Source: Bacteroidales bacterium UBA2764 (lineage in GTDB: Bacteria; Bacteroidota; Bacteroidia; Bacteroidales; Paludibacteraceae). Taken from it: a stretch of DNA of 27,365 nucleotides. A program made the position numbers and the translations under genes. Shown piece by piece: positions 16,642-23,704 of this stretch (position 1 is the stretch's first letter; each line of letters starts with the position of its first letter). The DNA is taken from positions 1 to 27,365 of the forward strand of contig DEIW01000203.1 in assembly GCA_002352705.1 (NCBI GenBank). The letters are read 5' to 3'. The notes under the pieces are model-generated. The model saw only the letters and a program-made list of their open reading frames with translations. It searched no databases and had not been told where the DNA came from.

Positions 16642-18204
16642 TTAATTCTCATCCGCAAATACTGCGTAGAATGTTATATTTCCCGTAATAGTTGGTGAAG
16701 TACCATTGAACAAATCTCCCGGCGCACTATCACTTGCCCAACTGGAGTTTGCTGTCCATCCCATGAAAGTACTTCCCGGACACTCACCCGGCACACTCGG
16801 ATTCGCCGGAGTCGATGTCGTCGTGTTGTACGACACATTAGAAGTCGTCTGATATGTAGAACCATTCACACTCCAAGTTACGGTACATGGTTTGTAAAAC
16901 TCCGCAATAACAGTAACTGCTGCTGATGGTGTCCCTGTTAGCGAGGTGCTTGCGCTTGTCGCAGATGCAATGCTCGTTCCAGAAGCCGTTCCATATTTCC
17001 ATGTCTTGAATACATAATGTGTACTACCTGCACTGGCAGTTAATGTACGTCCGGAAGCAGAAGCAGTAACTCCTGCATCAGCTATGGTCGTTCCGTCCTC
17101 GTCTTTCTTTTGAACAGTTACAGAATAGGCAGTGACTGTAGTAGTAGCAGTTTTGGTTATTCCGCCTTCCGTATAGGATGCCGTGATGGTATTACTACCA
17201 GCGACCAAACCTGTTGTTGGTGTCCATGAGGTAGAAGCAGAGACATTAGCTGTCGTCGCATCAGTATAGGTAGCTGTTACAACCGCCCCCGTCTTGCTGA
17301 ATGTTTCACCAACAAGATATTTCGTCGTTGTAGGTTGAGTGGTAATAGCTATAGAAGATAGGGTTTTAGTTTCCTCACAAAGTGGATTAGTAAGATATTT
17401 ACCGGAATTATTGGCATATACCGCATATAAGGTACTTCCGCTTGCCGGCATAGTTCCTGCTGTTGCGTGGTTATAAGTAGTACCGGGAGAGGCAGCGGGA
17501 GTTTCAAGACTTCCCTCGCGCCACCCTGAATAATAGCCTGCAAGTCCACCCGTACATTCATTTCCGCCCATTGCAGTAGACTCCGTCAAATCTGATTTTA
17601 CTTTATCGCTATAAGTCGTATATCCACCAAGTCCATCTGAAACCTTCAATGTATACTTAGGAGCAGCTGCTGTATAAGTGACAACAACTTTTTGAACCCA
17701 AATATATCCTGTCGATTTAATTTCAATATATGATAATTTAGAAGACCCCGAATAACTATATGAATATTCAGCAAAACTTCCGGTTGTTGTAGTTGATGTA
17801 TTGCTTCCTAAATTAGTGCAAACTTGCACATTTTTTATCTTTTTAGAACTATAATATTTTGCATATACAGAAACTTTTGTAGGCACCACCTGACCATCAG
17901 TGGATAAATTAAATTTTATGTCACCGGCGCCACTTGAAGTTCCCAACTTTAACCCACTTCCTCCACTGTAGTATGTATTAGAAGCAGTTACTAGATTACC
18001 TGTAACATAAGTTGCTGCTGTTGTGCAGGTACTTGCCGCAGTGGATGTGGAAGCTTTTGTTCCATCTCCACTACCTGTATTAAATGTAATAGTGTAAGTG
18101 TCTCCCCACACATTTCCGCTGCCGATGGTGAATAATAGTGTTAAAACTGTTAGCAGTGCAAGATACCTTGTCTTACAGACTGCATTAAAAAATGAATTTT
18201 TCAT
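16642..18204 (-). CDS. Secreted Listeria-Bacteroides-repeat protein, apparently shortened at the C-terminus
   Basis: A 520-aa protein with a signal peptide (hydrophobic run LALLTVLTLLFTIGSG, cleavage near VWG-D36). An N-terminal beta domain (about 36-180) resembles the opening domain of the 3075-aa protein. An InlB-type unit ending in YAVYAN (about 180-270), an Ig-like bacterial domain (about 285-360, TYTDATTANVSASTSWTP), a further divergent repeat, and a final unit ending TFYAVFADEN follow. In the large neighbour the equivalent YYAVFAN unit is followed by more domains. Here the frame simply stops, with no sorting tail. Either it is a genuine short secreted partner, or a remnant left by recombination between repeats. 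Its start is 63 bases after the HNH gene stop, with no consensus promoter in the gap; ACACGCGTGT, a perfect palindrome, sits there at 18243-18252. Confidence 0.75.
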   Translation of the reverse strand: MKNSFFNAVCKTRYLALLTVLTLLFTIGSGNVWGDTYTITFNTGSGDGTKASTSTAASTCTTAATYVTGNLVTASNTYYSGGSGLKLGTSSGAGDIKFNLSTDGQVVPTKVSVYAKYYSSKKIKNVQVCTNLGSNTSTTTTGSFAEYSYSYSGSSKLSYIEIKSTGYIWVQKVVVTYTAAAPKYTLKVSDGLGGYTTYSDKVKSDLTESTAMGGNECTGGLAGYYSGWREGSLETPAASPGTTYNHATAGTMPASGSTLYAVYANNSGKYLTNPLCEETKTLSSIAITTQPTTTKYLVGETFSKTGAVVTATYTDATTANVSASTSWTPTTGLVAGSNTITASYTEGGITKTATTTVTAYSVTVQKKDEDGTTIADAGVTASASGRTLTASAGSTHYVFKTWKYGTASGTSIASATSASTSLTGTPSAAVTVIAEFYKPCTVTWSVNGSTYQTTSNVSYNTTTSTPANPSVPGECPGSTFMGWTANSSWASDSAPGDLFNGTSPTITGNITFYAVFADEN

Positions 18205-18267
18205 ATTATTTTGATTTTTATATTATTCCTTATTTATATCTACACACGCGTGTTTACATGAGAATTT

Positions 18268-18684
18268 TTACTCTTCAAGCTTTATAATCAGCCTTCGTGG
18301 TATATTAAAGACATCTTTGCGTTTATTACATCCTCTGCACATAGGAACGATATACATGTTCTGATTTTTTATATCTCCATTTTCTTTTACTTCTTGAACA
18401 TGGCATCCACAGATATCTTTCATTTCTACATAACCATCATCTCCTTTGTCATGGTGGTTATAGCAGGGACATTGATACTTGTTACCCTTTTTGTTGAGAA
18501 GGGTATCAAGATCTTTTCCCGTTCGATTTTCCCAATACTCTCGCCATGATGTTTCATTATCAGGATGGTCATCACTTGTATCCTCTGCATTTACTACTTT
18601 TATATAGGAATGCGGCAATGAATTCTCGTAAATTTCGTGCTGACGCTCCAACTCTTTTATTGCCTTGTCTTTTAAATGTATCAT
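18268..18684 (-). CDS. HNH-type zinc-binding protein, possible nuclease
   Basis: A 138-aa protein. The C-terminal half has an HNH-like layout: C72-P-C74, then G-C-H95-V-Q as the putative catalytic His, N107/N109 before the last strand, and P-M-C116-R-G-C119-N-K-R-K. The two Cys pairs would bind structural zinc and the His-Asn pair would sit in the beta-beta-alpha metal site. The N-terminal 65 residues are charged and helical. HNH domains usually cut DNA, sometimes RNA. It starts 14 bases after the stop of the HEPN gene, so both are probably translated from one mRNA. It is the last gene of the four-gene cassette and no terminator is visible after it. The HNH call rests on motif spacing only. 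Confidence 0.65.
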   Translation of the reverse strand: MIHLKDKAIKELERQHEIYENSLPHSYIKVVNAEDTSDDHPDNETSWREYWENRTGKDLDTLLNKKGNKYQCPCYNHHDKGDDGYVEMKDICGCHVQEVKENGDIKNQNMYIVPMCRGCNKRKDVFNIPRRLIIKLEE

Positions 18685-18698
18685 AAGATTGTTTGTAT

Positions 18699-19478
18699 TT
18701 ATTCTTGTTGTGCAATAGTAATTATTCTATATAGCTCTGAATCTATTGTTTCACAAAGTTTATGTATCGCACTTTGTGCGTTTCTATACACTTCGTAAGT
18801 GGTTCTTATGCGTTTATTGGGCTGAATAACTTGTTTCTTATAATAATCTTTAAATTTTGCTACATAATCACCATCCGCTAACCCTTTATGGTGTACTAAC
18901 AAATGCCTTAACTCGAAATAGCATAGGGCTTTTTTTGTGATTTCGTCCGAGACATTGATTTTAAAAGATTTTATGATTTTATCTATTAAACCCGCTGTGT
19001 CCCTTTTGTTTTCCATTGCCCGAAAAATCCTGTTGATAATTTCTTTTGTGATGTTGTCATAATTTTGGAGTTCTATTATCTCCTTATATGTAAGGTGCTG
19101 TTTGCTTGCATTGTCATCATTTAATTGAGATATGAGATAAGGCTTATAAGGATATAATTCACTCAAAATATTTTGTAAATAATTAGCGAAATATCCATAA
19201 AGTTGCCGAATCGCGAATTCTGCCTGATCACTCCTTACTTTAGAAACGAACTCAGAGTATTCCGCGATAGGTGATTTCAATTTCGTATACTGATCTCTAT
19301 TACATCCAAGAGCATCACAAATGAGCTGAGTGCTATCCTTTTGTTTTTCATCTTCTAGGATTTTAGTAACTTTGCAAATAGCAACATCTGTTAACTGTAT
19401 ATTTGTGTACAGTTGATTACATTTGGAGATAAACCAAGCAAATGATGTCGAATGTTTCTTTTCCATATGATCTTCCAT
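18699..19478 (-). CDS. HEPN-domain protein with R-x4-H ribonuclease motif
   Basis: About 259 aa. The C-terminal half is all helical and has F-E-L-R-H-L-L-V-H-H-K-G (about residues 193-203 counted from the upstream ATG at 19490), the R-x4-6-H signature of HEPN ribonucleases. It is followed by G-D-Y-V and a further long helix, as in C-terminal HEPN domains. The N-terminal half is helical and unassigned. HEPN proteins with this motif are RNases in toxin-antitoxin, CRISPR and abortive-infection systems. Three ATGs are possible: 19490, 19478 and 19466. The first lies inside the 32-bp repeat shared with the cassette front, so I prefer 19478. The gene sits between the MBL gene and the HNH gene on one strand. 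Confidence 0.72.
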   Translation of the reverse strand: MEDHMEKKHSTSFAWFISKCNQLYTNIQLTDVAICKVTKILEDEKQKDSTQLICDALGCNRDQYTKLKSPIAEYSEFVSKVRSDQAEFAIRQLYGYFANYLQNILSELYPYKPYLISQLNDDNASKQHLTYKEIIELQNYDNITKEIINRIFRAMENKRDTAGLIDKIIKSFKINVSDEITKKALCYFELRHLLVHHKGLADGDYVAKFKDYYKKQVIQPNKRIRTTYEVYRNAQSAIHKLCETIDSELYRIITIAQQE

Positions 19479-19482
19479 TTTA

Positions 19483-19514
19483 GTGAGCATAGACTAACCC
19501 AATAGCCTATAACC
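19483..19514 (-). repeat. 32-bp intergenic element, copy 2 (before the HEPN gene)
   Basis: Matches 28 of 32 positions with 21252-21283. It lies between the MBL and HEPN genes and overlaps the most upstream possible HEPN start. The matching block has partial dyad symmetry (TAGG...CCTA in one copy). A regulatory site or a cassette junction is possible. Confidence 0.6.
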
Positions 19515-19541
19515 GTTTATCGTTAATTATATTGTTGCTAA

Positions 19542-20786
19542 TTATTTGACAAATACCCAATACTTTATTTTAAAATAATGATTTTTTTCAGTAATTATAA
19601 TAGCCGGAGCATCGATAACAGATTCTATCTCTCTACTAACGGAGAAACAAAAACTAACATCTTTATGATTATCTATATTGCCAAACGCGTATTCTGAGTG
19701 GTTGTATAGGTCTTTATTGTGATTGTATTCGGAAAAATGGTGCGGCACTTGCTGTAAACCTATCTGGTTATAGTACTTACCGAGTGTCCTCTTTAGTGGA
19801 TTTAAGTAATGGTTTGCTTCAAAATCTCCCATGTACAAACAAGATAACGTACTTCTATCATCTCCCCAATAATGTCGACTGAATAATTCATAGTCACCCT
19901 GTTCACCCCAACCGTCTCTGCGTCTATCATAATTTGCAAAACTTTTCATCTCACAATTTGCCAACGCTCCATCTATCGGTCCGGAAAAGACAGGCATAGA
20001 ATACGCATTATGATTACATACGATTTTTCCTGTCGTCTCACTCCTTTTTCCGAAGATTTCCGCATAGATACTTTGTATAACTGATGTTTTCGTACGTTTG
20101 AGAATATCTGTCAGTCTTGGCCAATCTATATCATTGTTATTGTACAAAGGCTCTTCTGGAGATAATGTCTCGCTTACCTTTTTTAATAATGCCCGACATT
20201 CTTTTTCATTATATCCAACGCAAACCGGAATATATATCCATAGAGGATCTGTCCCCAAAGCAACCATAAAACCGCGACCACTTTTAAACACATCTTTCCC
20301 TGTATTATGATTTTCGTTTGGTTCTTCTTCATCATTATAGTCTGGGGCTGAAGTAACCTCAAGTATTTCACTGTCAATTGCCCTTCTGTTTGTCGCGAGT
20401 AGATATATGAAATTTTGGGCATCGCTGCTAACCTCTCCCGTTTCACTTCCCTCAACAAAGGCATTGTATATATATGACTCAGCCAACATAAAGGGAGCCA
20501 AGCAAGGTAAAATGATTTTTCTAATATTTGCTATTTTTAATAGATATTGCACTCCGTTGATATGATCCGTGTGGAAATGAGAAATAAACAAAAAATCTAT
20601 CATGGGTTTCGGGATGCCACCATCTAAACTATTTACAAAATAATTAATGCTTTTCTCAACAATAGGCCGACTCTTCCCTCCACAGTCATATACAGCCACG
20701 AAACGACTATCTCCCTGTAGTACTTCCGTATAGAATGCCCCATGCCCTACCGGCCAAAATGTTCTATCTAATCGAATGTCTGTCAT
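19542..20786 (-). CDS. ComEC-like metallo-beta-lactamase-fold hydrolase
   Basis: A 414-aa soluble protein. It opens F-W-P-V-G-H-G-A-F-Y and V-Y-D-C-G-G, the first strands of an MBL fold. Metal ligands follow: S-H70-F-H72-T-D74-H75 (HxHxDH), then Y-M-G-D321 and V-P-H349-H350-F-S, the layout of the ComEC/Rec2 MBL family. There are no membrane segments, unlike ComEC itself. Residues 120-300 are an insertion without clear family marks. MBL enzymes of this type cut nucleic acid or cyclic nucleotides, but the substrate here cannot be read from sequence. It lies 24 bases after the small 21194 gene and before the HEPN gene. The context suggests a conflict (defence) cassette rather than DNA uptake. 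Confidence 0.8.
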   Translation of the reverse strand: MTDIRLDRTFWPVGHGAFYTEVLQGDSRFVAVYDCGGKSRPIVEKSINYFVNSLDGGIPKPMIDFLFISHFHTDHINGVQYLLKIANIRKIILPCLAPFMLAESYIYNAFVEGSETGEVSSDAQNFIYLLATNRRAIDSEILEVTSAPDYNDEEEPNENHNTGKDVFKSGRGFMVALGTDPLWIYIPVCVGYNEKECRALLKKVSETLSPEEPLYNNNDIDWPRLTDILKRTKTSVIQSIYAEIFGKRSETTGKIVCNHNAYSMPVFSGPIDGALANCEMKSFANYDRRRDGWGEQGDYELFSRHYWGDDRSTLSCLYMGDFEANHYLNPLKRTLGKYYNQIGLQQVPHHFSEYNHNKDLYNHSEYAFGNIDNHKDVSFCFSVSREIESVIDAPAIIITEKNHYFKIKYWVFVK

Positions 20787-20810
20787 ATGTAATTTCTATT
20801 TTCAAGTTAA

Positions 20811-21194
20811 TTAATAACCTTCCCACAGAACGAATTCATAGGTATTTTTGGCTGTATTAAGATATTCCATAATCAAATCCCATAAGTTAATGAGATTATG
20901 TTGCGCATTTTCGTAATCGTTGTTTTGACTAAGTCGAAGTTTGCGTGCTTTCTCATATGCCTCTTGGGTTATATCCATGATTCGTCGTCCATGATAAACA
21001 ATTGACACTACAACTGGACTACCATGTGTCGGCAAGCCTTTCTCGCAGATTAGCCGTTGTATCCCCAATAGATCAATGCCTAATTCATCAACAAATAATG
21101 ATATATCTACTAATACAATAGTAGCATATGATTTCTGATCTACGCGGACTTTTAAATCCAGCGTCTGCTTATCTATTTGAATTGGTTCACACAT
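20811..21194 (-). CDS. Small protein of unknown function, first gene of the HEPN/MBL/HNH cassette
   Basis: A 127-aa protein from ATG 21194 (MCEPIQIDKQTLDLKVRV). A TTG at 21233 also keeps the frame open, but the added residues are basic and come from a repeat (21223-21241), so the ATG is preferred. The front is beta-rich (LDLKVRVDQKSYATIVLVDISLFVDELG), with LLGIQRLICEKGLP and SPVVVSIVYHGRRIMDIT in the middle and a helical, Trp-containing C-terminus (NLINLWDLIMEYL...VLWEGY). I recognise no family. A purine-rich stretch (AAGGAGGGCG) lies upstream but about 20 bases from the ATG. It may be a sensor or regulator of the cassette, which is inference from position only. Confidence 0.6.
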   Translation of the reverse strand: MCEPIQIDKQTLDLKVRVDQKSYATIVLVDISLFVDELGIDLLGIQRLICEKGLPTHGSPVVVSIVYHGRRIMDITQEAYEKARKLRLSQNNDYENAQHNLINLWDLIMEYLNTAKNTYEFVLWEGY

Positions 21195-21222
21195 ATCGTT
21201 TCTTCTTTTCGCCCTCCTTCCT

Positions 21223-21241
21223 GTCGGGCACAACTATTATT
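21223..21241. repeat. Dispersed repeat B, copy 1
   Basis: GTCGGGCACAACTATTATT, identical over 19 bases with copy 2 at 23385-23403. It lies in the leader of the cassette's first gene. Confidence 0.7.
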
Positions 21242-21251
21242 TATTTTTTTT

Positions 21252-21283
21252 GTGAGCATAGGCTAATCCAATACCCTATACCC
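21252..21283 (-). repeat. 32-bp intergenic element, copy 1 (before the cassette)
   Basis: Matches 19483-19514 at 28 of 32 positions; the flanks do not match. It lies 58 bases upstream of the first cassette gene, where an operator or promoter could be. No TTTG/TAnnTTTG promoter is visible for this cassette, so the element may replace it. Confidence 0.6.
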
Positions 21284-21323
21284 ATTTCATTTTCAGCTTG
21301 TGTCTTTTTTTACTTGTACCTTA

Positions 21324-21829
21324 CTTGTTCCCTCAGCTTGTTCCTTTTAGCTTAACTTGTTCCTTTTTATGCCCCAAAAGGAACAAGCTTCATCGTTTTC
21401 TCCTTTCGTTTACCGGTCAATCACCACTCATTCACCTGACAATCACCAGACAACTACGAGCCAATCCTAGACTTTACTCACTCCGTCACCCTAATCACGT
21501 CCTAACTTCATCTTCACAAACACTCTGTCTGTCTCATCAATTATAGCCATGACGGTTTGACGGTTTTAAATTTTACTTTGTCGCTTTGTCGCTTTCTTTT
21601 TTTTGTGCGTGAGACTGTTGAAACTTTGAGACTTTCGCACATATCTCTCTCATTTACAAGCTCTTACAAAGTCTCATCAAAGTTTCAAAGTTCCATCTTT
21701 TTTCTTCTTTTCAATAGCGACATAGCGACATTATTTATGTTCTTTTATCCAGCCTGTTCCTTTTCGGACTAAGCTTGTTCCTTTTTTTGCTTTACTTGTT
21801 CCCTTTTTACTTCAGCCTGTTCCTTTTTT
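21324..21829. repeat. Gene-free stretch with many CTTGTTCCTTTT-type repeats
   Basis: The stretch 21284-22004 has no credible gene. It holds at least seven copies of (C/G)(C/T)TGTTCC(C)TTTT, for example 21337-21348, 21356-21367, 21753-21764, 21774-21785, 21795-21808 and 21816-21829, plus an inverted copy AAAAGGAACAAG at 21376-21387. The inverted copy pairs perfectly with 21356-21367 as a 12-bp hairpin with an 8-base loop. The same 12-mer returns at 27298-27309 and 27318-27329. Confidence 0.75.
21579..21730. repeat. Nested inverted-repeat element (about 150 bp)
   Basis: Outer arms 21579-21593 (TGTCGCTTTGTCGCT) and 21716-21730 match 14 of 15. Inner arms GAAACTTTGAGACTTT (21620-21635) and 21668-21686 match apart from a 3-base gap. 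A competing short stem TGTGCG (21604-21609) / CGCACA (21636-21641) encloses the inner left arm. It could be a MITE-like remnant or a structured RNA. It lies in the gene-free stretch. Confidence 0.6.
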
Positions 21830-21941
21830 GCCCTTTATCGTGTGAGCTTCACTTTAAATGGTTATTAGATTTTTATATTAGTTTTTCTTTCTTCTTCCTT
21901 TGTCCATTACCCTTTTTACTTATTTATATATAGACATATAC

Positions 21942-21963
21942 AACAAGCGGCAACCCGCTTGTT
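21942..21963 (-). terminator. Hairpin after the DUF4143-type ATPase gene
   Basis: AACAAGCGG, loop CAAC, CCGCTTGTT forms a perfect 9-bp stem about 40 bases after the stop of the 22005 gene. The following minus-strand bases are only moderately T-rich, so terminator function is likely but not certain. Confidence 0.55.
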
Positions 21964-22004
21964 TGGATTACCGCTTGTAAAGTGTATTGTATAAGTGATG
22001 TTGG

Positions 22005-23213
22005 TTAGTACAAGAACCCGAAAAGATATAAAGGAATGGAATTCCCGGCTCCATATTCTATCTCATCCAAAGCCAAGTAACTGTTGGGAACATCTTTTAT
22101 TTGGTCAAATGACTTACTTGCACCTCCGACTTCGAAGGTATAATCATTGTCAACCAAATAATCGCCATGAACTGGCAATACCACTTGATGTGCCTGACGT
22201 AGTTGGTTCACGAAGAAAGTCTCGCGTAATGTACCTTCGTTCACCATATTGGTGAGTGCGTACATCTGGTTCCCGTTGTTGAGATAGATCTTGTCAGGGC
22301 GGGAAAGCGTTTTGTAACTATTACTCTCTTTGTTGACAAGCATCAGCAATCCCGCTTTTTGCATGAGATACAGCAGTTTGATAACTATATCACGCGTAGC
22401 GCCTATCTCACGGCATAAAATACTGATGTTTGGTTCTAAAGGTACTTGCATTGCCATGATCATCAGTAACTTCTGTGCCTTCTGGAGCGTCTGTAAACTG
22501 ATATCCTCTACTCGGGGAATATCCTGATAGATGATCAGTAACATCAATTGTTCCAGTCGACGAAGATAGTCTTGCTGTGCTTCCAAAGTAAACGGATAGT
22601 AACCCTGACGAAGGTATTCGTTGAAGTACATCAACGGTTTGATCGCCGAAGCTATTTCGTTTGCCAGTGTTGTGTGATGTTGCAGCACATACTCCAAATC
22701 AACCGCTTCATGTTTGTAAAGACCTTTGAAAAGGAGGTACTCTCTGAATGAGAAGCCCTGCAAGTCATAAACCGTTTGTCTGCGAGACAAATCCGTTTGC
22801 GCCTCATCCAGTTGCAACATCGAGGAGCCGGTGTAAACTATCTTTAGACCTGTAAAAGAGTCAAAGACGTTTTTGAGCATCTGCCCCCAATTCTGCACAT
22901 AGTGTACTTCGTCAACGAACAATGCCTCTATCCCGTGAGTATAAGCGTACTCGGCAACATCGTACAGCGTAAATAGTTGGAAACTAAAACTATCCAAGGA
23001 GATATACAATGCTTTGCTCAGGTCCGGATAGTGCTCTTTGATGTATTGAAGCAACATGGTCGTTTTGCCGGTTCCACGCGCTCCGCGAATACAGATAAGA
23101 CGTGCACCCCAATTGATTTGATTGTACAGATACCTCTTGTGCGTTTGCGTCGTTTCGCTTACGCGGCGAAGGTAATCATTTTGCAGCTGCCTGAATTGAA
23201 TTTCTTGTAACAT
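22005..23213 (-). CDS. AAA-type ATPase of the AAA_14 / DUF4143 family
   Basis: A 402-aa protein. Walker A is GARGTGKT at residues 44-51 and Walker B is ALFVDE at 97-102, with the following H-x-x-x-x-W typical of this family; a sensor-like YTGSSM lies near 126-131. After a helical lid comes a winged-helix-like segment (about 230-290) and a C-terminal nuclease-fold-like DUF4143 part with ALTNMVNEGTLRETFFVNQLR and FEVGG...FDQIKD. The length is normal. Members are widespread in gut Bacteroidales; their role is unknown. It is transcribed from a consensus promoter at 23243-23274, divergent from the other ATPase gene at 23705, with a hairpin after its stop. Confidence 0.88.
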   Translation of the reverse strand: MLQEIQFRQLQNDYLRRVSETTQTHKRYLYNQINWGARLICIRGARGTGKTTMLLQYIKEHYPDLSKALYISLDSFSFQLFTLYDVAEYAYTHGIEALFVDEVHYVQNWGQMLKNVFDSFTGLKIVYTGSSMLQLDEAQTDLSRRQTVYDLQGFSFREYLLFKGLYKHEAVDLEYVLQHHTTLANEIASAIKPLMYFNEYLRQGYYPFTLEAQQDYLRRLEQLMLLIIYQDIPRVEDISLQTLQKAQKLLMIMAMQVPLEPNISILCREIGATRDIVIKLLYLMQKAGLLMLVNKESNSYKTLSRPDKIYLNNGNQMYALTNMVNEGTLRETFFVNQLRQAHQVVLPVHGDYLVDNDYTFEVGGASKSFDQIKDVPNSYLALDEIEYGAGNSIPLYLFGFLY

Positions 23214-23242
23214 AAAAGTGCTTATTTATCAAAAAAACGCTG

Positions 23243-23274
23243 CAAAAGTACTACTTTTATTTTGAAAAAGCAAA
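23243..23274 (-). promoter_or_regulatory. Promoter of the DUF4143-type ATPase gene
   Basis: On the minus strand TTTG (23274-23271), 20 bases, then TACTTTTG (23250-23243). The start codon is 30 bases further on. Confidence 0.82.
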
Positions 23275-23330
23275 TTTTTCGAAAGATTTTTACTTTAGAA
23301 AAGTGATTTTTGCTCATTTTTTCACTTTTG

Positions 23331-23363
23331 CAAAAGTAAATCGCAGTAATCCACTATGTCAAA
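23331..23363 (-). promoter_or_regulatory. Possible second, upstream promoter for the same ATPase
   Basis: TTTG (23363-23360), 21 bases, TACTTTTG (23338-23331) on the minus strand. The spacing is one base off the others. An inverted repeat AAAAGTGA (23299-23306) / TCACTTTT (23322-23329) lies between the two promoters and could be an operator. Confidence 0.4.
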
Positions 23364-23372
23364 GATCGTTTG

Positions 23373-23407
23373 CCCTTTTGTCGTGTCGGGCACAACTATT
23401 ATTGTTT
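23373..23407. repeat. Dispersed repeat B, copy 2
   Basis: A 35-bp block beginning CCCTTTTGTCGTGTCGGGC. It matches 24960-24994 at 33 of 35 positions and is preceded by the short block TATGTCAAAGATC (23355-23367). Confidence 0.75.
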
Positions 23408-23600
23408 GTATTATTATTCATTTAGCATTCATTTCCGTTCGCATCTCGTTCGCATCCTGAACGTCACAATACGGTGCTTGATCCTTTTTACTTAGTCCTT
23501 TTTTGCTTTCGGTTTAAAAATTTGCATGACACTTTGACATATTAGAATCTCGTGATTTTACTTTTTAAATAATAAAAAATCAATAAAAAACATTCAAAAA

Positions 23601-23632
23601 TTTGTGTATTTCAAATAATTGTTGTATCTTTG
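23601..23632 (+). promoter_or_regulatory. Promoter of the 361-aa ATPase gene
   Basis: TTTG (23601-23604), 20 bases, TATCTTTG (23625-23632). The transcript would begin inside the 33-bp repeat at 23630-23662, so the mRNA would open with that dyad, about 65 bases before the ATG. Confidence 0.85.
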
Positions 23633-23662
23633 CGAAAAATTTCGTTGCGACTTTTTTCGCAA
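23630..23662. repeat. 33-bp direct repeat with internal dyad, left copy
   Basis: TTGCGAAAAA...TTTTTTCGCAA; the ends are complementary. It agrees with 24812-24844 at 29 of 33 positions, and the last 20 are identical. It overlaps the end of the -7 box. Confidence 0.75.
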
Positions 23663-23704
23663 TGTGTACAATCCAGTGGTTTAACGTCTTAAATTCAACA
23701 TATT

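Noticed and set aside
19542..20786. ComEC competence channel
   Set aside because: Only the MBL part is present, with no membrane segments and no competence domain.
21298..21772. Short plus-strand frames in the repeat-dense gap
   Set aside because: They are translations of CTTGTTCC and AT repeats; no conserved motif and no ribosome binding site.
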